14,745 nucleotides of DNA from Lachnospiraceae bacterium (GCA_021202715.1 JAJQCL010000029.1:1-14745); one strand, 5' to 3'. Positions 1 to 6,951 are shown, numbered from the stretch's first letter. Translations and numbers: made by a program. The notes: generated from the sequence alone by a model not told the origin.

Positions 1-8
1 GCTCTCGA

Positions 9-42
9 TGGAATTTACTTTGAGAAAGTGGAATTTACTTTG
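9..42. repeat. Two direct copies of a 14-bp motif (possible insertion-sequence end)
   Basis: The 14-mer TGGAATTTACTTTG occurs at 9-22 and again at 29-42, a period of 20 bp. The intervening bases create a small dyad (ACTTT gag AAAGT, 18-28). Repeated motifs close to the end are typical of IS21-family terminal regions, so this could be the right end of such an element lying outside the window. No transposase is visible here, so the identity is an inference. It could also be a pair of regulator binding sites for the operon that follows. Confidence 0.4.
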
Positions 43-70
43 CCAATCAACCACATGATAAAAAACGATA

Positions 71-98
71 TTGATAAATAATAATGAAATGATAAAAT
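71..98 (+). promoter_or_regulatory. Candidate promoter of the MBL/TRAP operon
   Basis: TTGATA at 71-76 is followed after 16 bp by TAAAAT at 93-98, a plausible sigma-A promoter in an AT-rich stretch. It would start transcription near 105 and leave a leader of about 50 nt before the ATG at 155. It also explains why the upstream TTG at 71, in frame with the hydrolase, is unlikely to be a translation start. Confidence 0.45.
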
Positions 99-154
99 AC
101 ATTTCACAAAGAAAATCAGACTTTGTGAAGAGAAAGCAGGAGAGGGGGAAAGAG

Positions 155-991
155 ATGAAGCCGTACACGGTAACGCAGATCAATCAGAATACATATCAGA
201 TCGCGGAGATTTATCATCATCCGGCGGCTCTGCCCATGTATTTGATTCTGGGGGAAAACAGAGCGGCGCTGATCGATACCGGTGTAGGAATGGGAACGCT
301 CCGCAGTACGGTGGAAGAGATTACCTCGCTACCAGTATGTGTGTACAATACGCATGCGCATCTGGATCACGCGGCAGGCAACAGTGAGTTTAACTGGGTC
401 TATATGCATCCGGATGAAGAGGAAAGGGCCCGGGGTGATTTTCCGCGGGAGGATCGAATCGAGTTCGTGGAGCTTAAGTGTATGAGCGATCCGGACAGGG
501 AGGAAATCGTGCGCTATGCCCGGGAAAATATGCCTCCCTATGAGTCAGAGTATGACATTTTCTATGTTGAAGAGGGAGATGTCATCGATCTGGGAGGACA
601 TACGCTGGAACCAATTCATGTTCCCGGTCATACGTCCGGCAGTATGGTGTATGTTGATCGGGAACATCGAAATGCTTTCTGCGGCGATGCGGTGAATCCG
701 CGCAGCAGCATTGGAATGTTTCCGGGTGCGCCGACCGTGCGTTGCTATGCGGAGTCTCTGGAAAGGTTTCTCTCCATGACACCGGAGATCGAGAGGTATT
801 ATGTCGGTCATAGACTGTATTACTTCACCAGAGAGGACGTCGAGGATGTACTGACCTGTGCGAAGGAGATCGTGGCGGGAGTTGCCGGAGAACCATACGA
901 TATGATCGTGTCCCGGAAGGGTCCGATCCGCGGGTGGATTCACTGGTACAACGGCAAGAGAATCACCTTCCAGAAGGAGTATATTGGATAA
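155..991 (+). CDS. Metallo-beta-lactamase-fold metallohydrolase
   Basis: This is a cytoplasmic, probably di-zinc hydrolase of 278 residues of the glyoxalase II/lactonase-like MBL superfamily; the substrate is unknown. The metal-binding signature THAHLDH gives H67, H69, D71 and H72. PGHTSG supplies H159, CGDAV supplies D178 and VGHR supplies H219, so the metal set is complete. The frame is open back to a TTG at 71, but I start at the ATG at 155 because a purine-rich Shine-Dalgarno (AGGAGAGGGGG, about 138-148) precedes it and residues before it look non-coding. It is the first gene of an operon with dctQ (40-bp gap), dctM and dctP, so it probably hydrolyses the imported compound or a derivative. 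That link is inferred from position only. There is no signal peptide. Confidence 0.85.
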   Translation: MKPYTVTQINQNTYQIAEIYHHPAALPMYLILGENRAALIDTGVGMGTLRSTVEEITSLPVCVYNTHAHLDHAAGNSEFNWVYMHPDEEERARGDFPREDRIEFVELKCMSDPDREEIVRYARENMPPYESEYDIFYVEEGDVIDLGGHTLEPIHVPGHTSGSMVYVDREHRNAFCGDAVNPRSSIGMFPGAPTVRCYAESLERFLSMTPEIERYYVGHRLYYFTREDVEDVLTCAKEIVAGVAGEPYDMIVSRKGPIRGWIHWYNGKRITFQKEYIG

Positions 992-1031
992 CCTGTAAAC
1001 ATTTCAAATCTTCAAAGAGAGGAGAGGAACC

Positions 1032-1526
1032 ATGAAGAAGGCCCTGAAATTTCTGGATGAAAATCTGGAAGCCATCCTGTTGTTGATCCTGCTTGCAGCG
1101 ATCAGCATTATCATGTTTATGCAGATCATCATGAGATTTGTATTTCATAATGCTTTGAACTGGCCGGAGGAGTTCTGCCGCATTTGTTTTGTGTACTCCG
1201 GATTCATCTGCTTCTCGTATTGTCAGAGAAAGCGGAGTGCGATCAAGATCGATGTGATTGTGAACCTGTTTCCCAACGGTGTAAAAAAATTTATCGATAA
1301 TGTCGGAGAAGTCTTTCTGTTTGTTTTTTACGCATTTCTGTTTGTACAGTCCATTTTCCTGCTTCAGACGACAGCATCAAACGGAAGCGTGACCTCCGCG
1401 CTCCAGCTGCCGCTGGTCTATGAGTATTTTGCACTGACGCTGGGCACGGGACTGGCCGGTTTTCGGTCGATCGAACAATTTGTCAAGTTTATAATCGGCA
1501 GAAATAAAGGAGGTGTGACAGCATGA
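1032..1526 (+). CDS. dctQ: TRAP transporter small permease, DctQ family
   Basis: This is the small membrane subunit of a tripartite ATP-independent periplasmic-type (TRAP) importer, which uses an ion gradient to take up organic acids delivered by DctP. The 164 residues hold four hydrophobic segments (about 13-36, 48-64, 91-112 and 128-147), the usual DctQ topology. A WPEEFCR motif at 44-50, in the loop before the second segment, matches the conserved W-x-E-E-x-x-R of the family. A GAGAGGAGAGG Shine-Dalgarno lies just before the ATG. Its last four bases overlap the start of dctM (ATGA, 1523-1526), which indicates translational coupling. Substrate specificity cannot be read from this subunit. 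Confidence 0.92.
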   Translation: MKKALKFLDENLEAILLLILLAAISIIMFMQIIMRFVFHNALNWPEEFCRICFVYSGFICFSYCQRKRSAIKIDVIVNLFPNGVKKFIDNVGEVFLFVFYAFLFVQSIFLLQTTASNGSVTSALQLPLVYEYFALTLGTGLAGFRSIEQFVKFIIGRNKGGVTA

Positions 1527-2812
1527 TTGCTACAGTTATTCTGGTAATGGTCGTATTGATTTTTCTGGGTATCCCCATGGCGGTGGCTCTGGGAGTCGCT
1601 TCCTTCACACCCTGGCTGATGAACAGCTCCTTTGCGGGGACCCCGGCCGTCGTGTTGCGTTCCATGCTCACATCGCTGGATTCCATCACACTGCTGGCGA
1701 TTCCGCTGTTCATGCTCTCCGGCGCCATCATGGCAAAGGGCGGCATTTCAAAGAAACTGTTTGACGTGTTTGCTATTTTTATCGGCAAAAGGACGGCGGG
1801 TATTCCCTGTGCTGTCATCATCACCTGTCTGTTCTACGGAGCCATTTCCGGTTCCGGACCCGCGACGGTGGCGGCCGTCGGCGTCATGTGTCTGCCAATT
1901 CTGATTGACTTGGGGTATGACAAGGTCTTCTCCTGTGCCCTGGTTGCCACGGCGGGCTCTCTGGGTGTCATCATCCCGCCAAGTATTCCCATGGTTTCCT
2001 ACGGTATCATGACAAGCACCTCCATCGGAGCGCTGTTTACCGGCGGTATCATTCCCGGCGTTCTCATTGCCGTGGCTCTGATGGTATATGCCTGGTTTTA
2101 TTGTAAGAGACACGGAGAGGATAAGGAAAAAGTCGCTAAAAACCATGAAGAGTTGCTGAAGGTGGGTTACTGGGGCGTTCTGAAAGAGGGCTTCTGGGCT
2201 CTGTTGTGCCCGGTGATCATTTTGGGAAGCATTTATTCCGGGATCTGTACCCCCACCGAGTCTGCCTGTGTGTCCGTATGGTATGCGCTGTTCGTATCGC
2301 TGTTTATCTATAAGACTATGAAACCAAAGGATATCATTCCTTACATGCTGGAAGCCATCAACAGTTATGCCGGTCTCTGCATGATGATCAGCGTCTCCAT
2401 GGCGTTTGCCAAGGTTCTGACCCTCCTGAAGGCGCCGACGCTGCTGGCCACCTTCATGAGCGATACCTTCGGCAGCAAATACGCTTTCCTGATCGTGGTG
2501 GTTATCGCCATGCTGATTCTGGGTATGTTCGTCGACGGCGGTCCTGCGGTGACGATCCTTTCCCCGATCCTGCTGCCCTCCGCGACGGCTCTGGGAGTGG
2601 ACGCGGTCCATTTCGGTATTATCATGGTTTGCTGTCTGGCGGTTGGTCTTGTCACGCCGCCTTTCGGACTGAACCTCTTTGTCGGTGCGCCACTGGTGGA
2701 TGAACAGCCCATGAAGATCGGAAGAGCTGCGATACCGTTCATTGGCGCGTTCATGATTGCCCTGCTGCTGATCGTGTTCTTCCCGCAGCTGACGCTGTTC
2801 CTTTCGAGATAA
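1523..2812 (+). CDS. dctM: TRAP transporter large permease, DctM family
   Basis: This is the transport-channel subunit of the TRAP importer, an integral membrane protein of 429 residues, the normal DctM length. Hydrophobic segments run almost end to end. Family-conserved stretches are present: GAISGSGPATVAAVG (106-120), IPPSIPMV (151-158), CTPTESA (242-248) and VTPPFGLNLF (377-386). The first and last of these repeat-related regions correspond to the two hairpins of the transport domain. The hydrophilic stretch near 194-215 is the central cytoplasmic loop. Its Shine-Dalgarno AAAGGAGG (1506-1513) lies inside dctQ, and the ATGA overlap with dctQ implies coupled translation and equal stoichiometry. 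Confidence 0.95.
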   Translation: MIATVILVMVVLIFLGIPMAVALGVASFTPWLMNSSFAGTPAVVLRSMLTSLDSITLLAIPLFMLSGAIMAKGGISKKLFDVFAIFIGKRTAGIPCAVIITCLFYGAISGSGPATVAAVGVMCLPILIDLGYDKVFSCALVATAGSLGVIIPPSIPMVSYGIMTSTSIGALFTGGIIPGVLIAVALMVYAWFYCKRHGEDKEKVAKNHEELLKVGYWGVLKEGFWALLCPVIILGSIYSGICTPTESACVSVWYALFVSLFIYKTMKPKDIIPYMLEAINSYAGLCMMISVSMAFAKVLTLLKAPTLLATFMSDTFGSKYAFLIVVVIAMLILGMFVDGGPAVTILSPILLPSATALGVDAVHFGIIMVCCLAVGLVTPPFGLNLFVGAPLVDEQPMKIGRAAIPFIGAFMIALLLIVFFPQLTLFLSR

Positions 2813-2830
2813 AGCAATCCGCCGTACTCT

Positions 2831-2889
2831 GCAGATCTGCTGCGTTCACTTTATATTATGTATAGTCTGCGGTGCGGAGAAGGCCGCAG
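2831..2889 (+). other. Dyads in the dctM-dctP gap
   Basis: The 130-bp gap before dctP holds a perfect 10-bp palindrome GCAGATCTGC (2831-2840). It also holds a hairpin CTGCGG (2867-2872) / CCGCAG (2884-2889) with an 11-nt loop. Neither has a T-tract, so they are not terminators. A hairpin in this position may stabilise a processed dctP mRNA so that the binding protein is made in excess over the permeases. That role is inferred. Confidence 0.35.
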
Positions 2890-2942
2890 GGACGAATCCG
2901 CGCCGTCTGTCACTATAAAAAACCTATTCAAGGAGGAGTAAC

Positions 2943-4055
2943 ATGAAGAAATTGAAAAAGTTGCTTGTCATGATGCTGGCTGCAGCGATGGTTGCCTCGC
3001 TGGCCGCCTGCTCCAGTTCCAGCTCCAGCTCGTCGTCGGACACCACCGCTGCAGCAGAGGACACCACCGAGGCTGCAGAGACCAGTGAAGAGACAGAAGC
3101 TGCCGAAGGAGAGGAAACAGAAGCCGTCGAAGGCGAAGAGACGGAAGCCGCTGACAGCGGCAGCGCGACTTTCACAATCAATGACGATGATCCTGAAGTC
3201 ACCATCATGGTGAACCATAGCTCCGGCGAGGATACGGTGCTGAACCGTGCCTGCCTGAAGTTTGCGGAACTGATCGAGGAATACAGCGAGGGTAAGATTA
3301 CCGTTGATGTGTATCCCAACGGGACTCTGTTCAGCGTAGCTGAAATGAACGAAGCGATCAAGGACGGCAGCGTTCAGGTCATCGCCGGTTCTCCCGGTTC
3401 TGCGACGGCAACATCTCTCGGTATCTTTGAGCTGCCGAACCTGGTGACATCTTTTGATCAGGCTCATGAGATCATGCAGGAAGATAATACCTATCGGCAG
3501 ATCCTGGATGAGCTGTTCCTGGATGAGGGAATTCGCCTGCTCTGCATCGAGCCCTGTGATTTCCGGATGCTGACTTCCAACAAGGAAGTGACCTGCTATG
3601 AGGATCTGGCCGGTCTGGAGATCCGTGTTATGGACAGCACCGTGCCTATGAGCTACTGGGCTGAGTGGGGTGCCAATCCGACTCCCATTGCCTGGTCTGA
3701 GGTGTATATGTCCCTGCAGCAGGGTCTTGTAGAGGCGCAGGAGAACCCCTACGACTCCATCATTTCCGCCAACCTGCAGGAGGTTCAGAAATATCTGATT
3801 GATACCCGTCATGTGATGTTCTATACGGGCTTCATGATGAACGAGGAATTCTATGAGAGTCTGCCCGAGAACTATCAGGCGATCGTGGACCAGGCATCCA
3901 TCGAGGTGGCAGAGTATGCGCTCAACGATGCGATCGAGAGTTCCGACAGCAACCGTCAGCTTCTTGAGGATGCGGGGATGACCTTCATCGAGTTCACCGA
4001 CGAAGACTATGAGAAGATGAGAGAGAACTCCACCGAGGCCAACGAGCTGGTTTAG
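2943..4055 (+). CDS. dctP: TRAP transporter substrate-binding lipoprotein DctP (apparently cut by TAG near the C-terminus)
   Basis: This is the extracellular ligand-binding subunit of the TRAP system, tethered to the membrane. Residues 1-23 form a lipoprotein signal with lipobox LAAC, so C23 is the lipidated residue. A poly-Ser run and an acidic linker (about 24-75) with repeated EGEETEA-like units follow, then the DctP domain from about 76. GLEIRV at 224-229 carries R228 at the position where the family arginine normally clamps the substrate carboxylate. SLQQGLVEAQENP (257-269) matches the conserved LxxGxVDgxEN stretch. The ligand is therefore probably an organic acid. The Shine-Dalgarno AAGGAGGAG precedes the ATG closely. 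The frame ends at TAG 4053-4055, while the same frame continues with a family-like helix, so 370 residues is probably a truncated form. Confidence 0.9.
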   Translation: MKKLKKLLVMMLAAAMVASLAACSSSSSSSSSDTTAAAEDTTEAAETSEETEAAEGEETEAVEGEETEAADSGSATFTINDDDPEVTIMVNHSSGEDTVLNRACLKFAELIEEYSEGKITVDVYPNGTLFSVAEMNEAIKDGSVQVIAGSPGSATATSLGIFELPNLVTSFDQAHEIMQEDNTYRQILDELFLDEGIRLLCIEPCDFRMLTSNKEVTCYEDLAGLEIRVMDSTVPMSYWAEWGANPTPIAWSEVYMSLQQGLVEAQENPYDSIISANLQEVQKYLIDTRHVMFYTGFMMNEEFYESLPENYQAIVDQASIEVAEYALNDAIESSDSNRQLLEDAGMTFIEFTDEDYEKMRENSTEANELV

Positions 4056-4178
4056 AATGACATCGGCGAGGATCTCTACATCGAGTTGATGGCTGCCCTG
4101 GGATATTATAATCCGGGTATTCTCACGATTGACTGTACAGCAAAGCCCGCAATTTATTTGCGGGCTTTATATAAATGA
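4056..4178 (+). pseudogene. In-frame continuation of dctP beyond TAG (lost C-terminal helix)
   Basis: Reading on in the dctP frame after TAG 4053-4055 gives 40 more codons up to TGA 4176-4178. The first 20 or so (NDIGEDLYIELMAALG...) have the pattern of the amphipathic C-terminal helix that ends DctP proteins, where a typical form is a D/N-x-x-G-x-x-L-hydrophobic run. The last 13 codons or so run into the terminator and are probably not native. A single change of CAG, AAG or GAG to TAG would explain the picture. Alternatives are a sequencing error or low-level readthrough. TAG also ends ileS in this window, so the codon is not reassigned genome-wide. Confidence 0.6.
4142..4168. terminator. 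Terminator of the MBL/TRAP operon
   Basis: The perfect 11-bp stem AAAGCCCGCAA (4142-4152) / TTGCGGGCTTT (4158-4168) has a 5-nt loop. It is T-rich on the plus strand and, because the left arm starts with AAA, weakly so on the minus strand. It separates dctP from the esterase gene. Confidence 0.85.
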
Positions 4179-4182
4179 TGAG

Positions 4183-4210
4183 GCCGGAGTCAAAAGGATC
4201 TGTCCCCGGC
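4183..4210. repeat. REP-like hairpin upstream of the esterase gene
   Basis: GCCGGAGTC (4183-4191) faces GTCCCCGGC (4202-4210) across a 10-nt loop (aaaaggatct). The stem is five GC-rich pairs plus two more pairs interrupted by two mismatches. The reverse strand reads GGGGACAGATCC...GACTCC, which resembles the short GGGGAC-type extragenic palindromes that are dispersed in many Clostridia and associated with Y1/RAYT transposases. This resemblance is from memory of the family style. It lies 43 bp before the esterase start. Confidence 0.4.
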
Positions 4211-4253
4211 TGATACGCGGATAAAAACCTGAATGATCGAGAGGTGACAGAAA

Positions 4254-5222
4254 ATGTATCATGTATCAAAAGAAGCTGTACTGGCGACCATACCAGGCAG
4301 TGAGAAAATACCGAAAAATACGGATCTGAGTTCGTTCCATCGGAAATACATGGATATACCGTATGCAAACACAACATCCGAATATCAGAAACTGAATCTT
4401 GTTCTGCCCAATGAAGGAGAAGGGCCTTTTCCGGTGATTGTGTATATCCACGGGGGCGGATGGCTGATCGGCGATAAAAATCATGTGCAGACACAGTCTG
4501 TCAACCGGCTTCTTTATGCCGGGTATGCGGTCTGCTGTATCAATTATCGGTTGTCGGATGTAGGAAAATGGCCGGAGCCTCTGTATGATTGCAAGGCAGC
4601 CATCCGTTTTCTGCGGGCCAATGGAGAAAAATATAACCTTTGTACAGAGAGAATCGGGGTTGCAGGAAATTCCGCGGGCGGTCACCTGGCTGCGATGCTG
4701 GGGACAACGAATGATTGCCCTGACTATGAGGATCTCAGTATGGGATGGGAGAAAGAATCCAGTGCCGTGCAGGCAGTGTTTACCTGGTTTGCTCCCTTTG
4801 ATCTTACAAAATGGGAATCTGACTGGAGAAAAACATATCCAGAACGGGGATTTGATGAGGAAGTAAGTGCCGAAGCCTATTTCTTTAATGCTCCTCTGCG
4901 GGACGTCCCGGAGAAAGTGAGAGCCGCCAGCCCGGCAAAGCATCTGAGTAAAAAGACAGTTCCCTTTTATGTGGAACAGGGTACAGGAGACCATGCAGTA
5001 CCGTACTGCCAGTGTGTAGATTTTTACAACGAATATGTGAAGGTTGTAGGAAGCGAGACAATTCAGATGAAGCTCTTTGAAGGGGCAGAGCATTCGGATG
5101 CTGTATTTAAGACAGACGAGAATGTGTTTGAATTCGTTCGTTTCTTCGACAAATATATTCAGAAGATTCCCGAGAGAAGCTATTTCGTTCTGGGAACACT
5201 CGGAGAATGTGATAACGTCTGA
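4254..5222 (+). CDS. Alpha/beta-hydrolase esterase (HSL/BD-FAE-like)
   Basis: This is a probable carboxylesterase of 322 residues, cytoplasmic because no signal peptide is present. The oxyanion-hole motif HGGGW sits at 66-70 and the nucleophile elbow GNSAGG gives S140. GTGDHAVP gives the acid D246, and GAEHSD gives the base H280, so the catalytic triad is complete. The layout matches the hormone-sensitive-lipase/acetyl-esterase group that removes acyl groups from small esters or plant glycans. The ATG follows GAGAGGTG (about 4239-4246). A terminator separates it from dctP, so it is a single-gene unit. Any link to the upstream TRAP module is speculative. It converges on the MFS gene, and strong hairpins lie between them. 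Confidence 0.88.
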   Translation: MYHVSKEAVLATIPGSEKIPKNTDLSSFHRKYMDIPYANTTSEYQKLNLVLPNEGEGPFPVIVYIHGGGWLIGDKNHVQTQSVNRLLYAGYAVCCINYRLSDVGKWPEPLYDCKAAIRFLRANGEKYNLCTERIGVAGNSAGGHLAAMLGTTNDCPDYEDLSMGWEKESSAVQAVFTWFAPFDLTKWESDWRKTYPERGFDEEVSAEAYFFNAPLRDVPEKVRAASPAKHLSKKTVPFYVEQGTGDHAVPYCQCVDFYNEYVKVVGSETIQMKLFEGAEHSDAVFKTDENVFEFVRFFDKYIQKIPERSYFVLGTLGECDNV

Positions 5223-5226
5223 TAAA

Positions 5227-5270
5227 AGCACAGGCATCCCCGTCCGGGAACGGACGGGGATGCCTGTGCT
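5227..5270. terminator. Long perfect hairpin, bidirectional terminator
   Basis: The arms at 5227-5246 and 5251-5270 are perfect complements over 20 bp, closed by a GGAA (GNRA-type) tetraloop. A TTTT run follows on the plus strand (5273-5276), and TTTTATC follows when read on the minus strand. It starts 4 bp after the esterase stop and lies downstream of the convergent MFS gene, so it can serve both. Confidence 0.8.
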
Positions 5271-5306
5271 AGTTTTATGGCTGGCGCCATACGCGGTCGG
5301 CGCAGG

Positions 5307-5338
5307 CGAGCATGAGGCGGCAAGCCGCCTCATGCTCG
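5307..5338. terminator. Second hairpin overlapping the MFS stop codon
   Basis: CGAGCATGAGGCGG (5307-5320) pairs perfectly with CCGCCTCATGCTCG (5325-5338) around a CAAG loop. The minus-strand MFS stop codon (5330-5332) and its last codons lie in one arm. No T-run follows on the minus strand, but the plus strand continues TTCTTCTTT. It may act as a plus-strand backup terminator or as a 3'-end-stabilising structure for the MFS mRNA. Confidence 0.5.
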
Positions 5339-6514
5339 ATTCTTCTTTATCAACCGTTCGTGCATGAAGACCATCAGGATCAGGATGGCAGCCAGATAGA
5401 AAGGGAACAATGAGACGGAACAATGGTTGGCAATCAGGCCAAACAACGGCGGCATCAGGCAGGTACCGGTATAGGCGCTGGCCATCTGTACGCCGATCAG
5501 AGCCTGCGACCGGTCGGCCCCAAAATGCTCCGGCGTGGAGTGTATGATGCAGGGGTAGATTGGCGCACAGCCGAGACCGACCAGGATCAGGCCGACGATG
5601 GCCGATGTTGTACCGACAGGGAGAAGCAGGAAAATGATCCCCAGCAGCAGGATCCCCTGACCGGCACGGATCATCTGCGTATCATTAAACCGGTACGTTA
5701 AAAATCCGTTGATGCCGCGTCCGGCCGTGATGCCGAGAAAGAACAGACTGGCGCACCGCGCCGCCGTCTCGGCGGAAAGACCGAGATGGAGCACCAGCCA
5801 GGTGCTGCCCCAGAGCATGGCCGTCTGTTCCAGGGCACAATAACAGAAAAAGGTCAGCATGACCTCTTTCGCTCCCGGAATGGCGAAGATAGATCGCAGA
5901 GAAAGAGCCGCCGCTTTTGTTTCAGCCGTCATTCTTTTTTCCTGAAAGTCAGCGGCTTTTTTCCACAGCGGAAGACTGAAAAGCAGGATGACAGTCAGAA
6001 TCGCCTGAATCAGAGCCATCGAGAGATATCCGCGATGCCAGCTTCCTCCGCTCGTCAATACATATCCCATTACGTTGGGACCGACCAGTGTGCCAAGGCC
6101 CCACATGCAGTGCAGCCAGCTCATATGACGGCTCGGATAGTGCAGAGCCACATAATTATTCAGAGCCGCATCCACGCTTCCGGCTCCAAGTCCATAGGGA
6201 ATGGCCCACAGCCAGAGCTGGAAAAAAGAGTGGCTGACGGAAAATCCGAGCATGGAGACAGCCATCATGGCGGTGCTGACCGCCGTGATTTTCCCGGTAT
6301 CGAATTTTCGGGAGAGCCGATCGCTCTGCAGACTGGAAAAAATGGTTCCCAGTGCGATCGTCATGGAGATGATCCCTGCGTAGGAGACAGGGACATTTAA
6401 CTCTCCATACATGGAGGGCCAGGCGGAGCCGAGAAGGGAATCCGGCAGTCCCAGACCGATAAATGCCAGATAGATGACGACCAGAAGAATATGAATCATT
6501 TCGTTAGACCTCAT
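5330..6514 (-). CDS. MFS transporter, 12-TM type
   Basis: This is a major facilitator superfamily permease of 394 residues with hydrophobic segments throughout. Loop 2-3 carries the MFS motif-A relative SDRLSRKF (64-71). GLGAGSVDAALNNYVALHY (108-126) resembles the fucose permease (FucP)-like subgroup in which an Asp and Asn pair sits in a central helix. The substrate cannot be assigned. The start is uncertain. The ATG at 6512-6514 has no Shine-Dalgarno, whereas the ATG at 6497-6499 (residue 6) has GAGG nine bases upstream, so the protein may begin there. It is a single-gene unit with its own upstream promoter, divergent from ileS and convergent with the esterase. Confidence 0.85.
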   Translation of the reverse strand: MRSNEMIHILLVVIYLAFIGLGLPDSLLGSAWPSMYGELNVPVSYAGIISMTIALGTIFSSLQSDRLSRKFDTGKITAVSTAMMAVSMLGFSVSHSFFQLWLWAIPYGLGAGSVDAALNNYVALHYPSRHMSWLHCMWGLGTLVGPNVMGYVLTSGGSWHRGYLSMALIQAILTVILLFSLPLWKKAADFQEKRMTAETKAAALSLRSIFAIPGAKEVMLTFFCYCALEQTAMLWGSTWLVLHLGLSAETAARCASLFFLGITAGRGINGFLTYRFNDTQMIRAGQGILLLGIIFLLLPVGTTSAIVGLILVGLGCAPIYPCIIHSTPEHFGADRSQALIGVQMASAYTGTCLMPPLFGLIANHCSVSLFPFYLAAILILMVFMHERLIKKNRA

Positions 6515-6555
6515 ACTTTTTTTGTGATTCTGACTGTGCTTTAAGGCACGGCATC

Positions 6556-6585
6556 ATTATTACACCATAAGGGACGAAATTGCAA
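6556..6585 (-). promoter_or_regulatory. Candidate promoter of the MFS gene
   Basis: On the minus strand, TTGCAA (6580-6585) precedes AATAAT (6556-6561) by 18 bp. Each box differs from consensus at one or two positions. Transcription would start near 6549, about 35-50 nt before either candidate start codon. Confidence 0.45.
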
Positions 6586-6626
6586 CAGAAATTGCCGGAT
6601 CGGGCATAGATAAAAATACGAGAACC

Positions 6627-6655
6627 TTGACATTTTCCGGTATGACTCTTATAAT
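6627..6655 (+). promoter_or_regulatory. Consensus sigma-A promoter of ileS
   Basis: TTGACA at 6627-6632, a spacer of exactly 17 bp, and TATAAT at 6650-6655 match consensus at all twelve box positions. Transcription should begin near 6662, just ahead of the T-box leader. Such a strong promoter suits a gene whose control is exerted by premature termination. Confidence 0.92.
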
Positions 6656-6661
6656 GGGCTC

Positions 6662-6940
6662 AAATGCGTCAGTTTCGGTGACGTTCTATAGCAGAAAACG
6701 CAGAAGGAGACAGTACGCGCCCGGAAAACCCACAGCAAGCCGGTGAGGATGAGAGACCGGCGGAAGAAGCGGGAGGCGGAAGATCACTCCGGAGTTTCTG
6801 ACCGAGCGAAGAGATTTTTTCGGGTAGGCTCAGACGGTTCTCCCGTTATCGAGAGCGCGTATCTTTTGTACGCAGCAGACAAGGTGGTATAACGAAATGA
6901 AAGGCTTTCGTCCTGTTTGGGACGGAAGCCTGTTTCTTTA
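6662..6940 (+). ncRNA. Isoleucine-specific T-box riboswitch leader
   Basis: Stem I closes with CAGAAA (6692-6697) / TTTCTG (6795-6800). The AGTA of the S-turn is at 6712-6715, and a distal arm GCCGGT...ACCGGC has a GGATGAGA-type loop (about 6729-6751). The 3' side of the internal loop reads GAAGATCA, giving the specifier ATC (6783-6785, Ile) followed by A. The T-box AAGGTGGTATAACG is at 6881-6894. Its UGGU (6885-6888) can pair with the ACCA end of uncharged tRNA-Ile. The antiterminator ACGAAA / TTTCGT (6892-6897 / 6906-6911) excludes the terminator stem. Uncharged tRNA-Ile should therefore raise ileS expression. A small hairpin CGTCA/TGACG (6667-6683) precedes Stem I. Confidence 0.9.
6902..6939 (+). 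terminator. T-box leader terminator
   Basis: AGGCTTTCGTCC (6902-6913) pairs with GGACGGAAGCCT (6920-6931) over 12 bp with one G:U pair, followed by TTTCTTT (6933-6939). Its left arm shares TTTCGT with the antiterminator, as the T-box mechanism requires. Confidence 0.9.
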
Positions 6941-6951
6941 TATGCGCAGGG

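Noticed and set aside
71..154. TTG start giving a 28-residue N-terminal extension of the MBL hydrolase
   Set aside because: It overlaps the likely promoter and has no ribosome-binding site, whereas the ATG at 155 has a strong one.
1748..2611. 287-residue minus-strand frame
   Set aside because: It is antisense to the clearly conserved dctM, and is Gln/His/Asp-rich.
4053..4055. TAG as pyrrolysine or other recoded codon
   Set aside because: ileS in the same window ends in TAG with no sensible continuation, and TRAP binding proteins are not known to use recoded TAG.
5786..6400. 204-residue plus-strand frame inside the MFS region
   Set aside because: It is opposite to a clear 12-TM membrane protein, with no start signal and no motifs.
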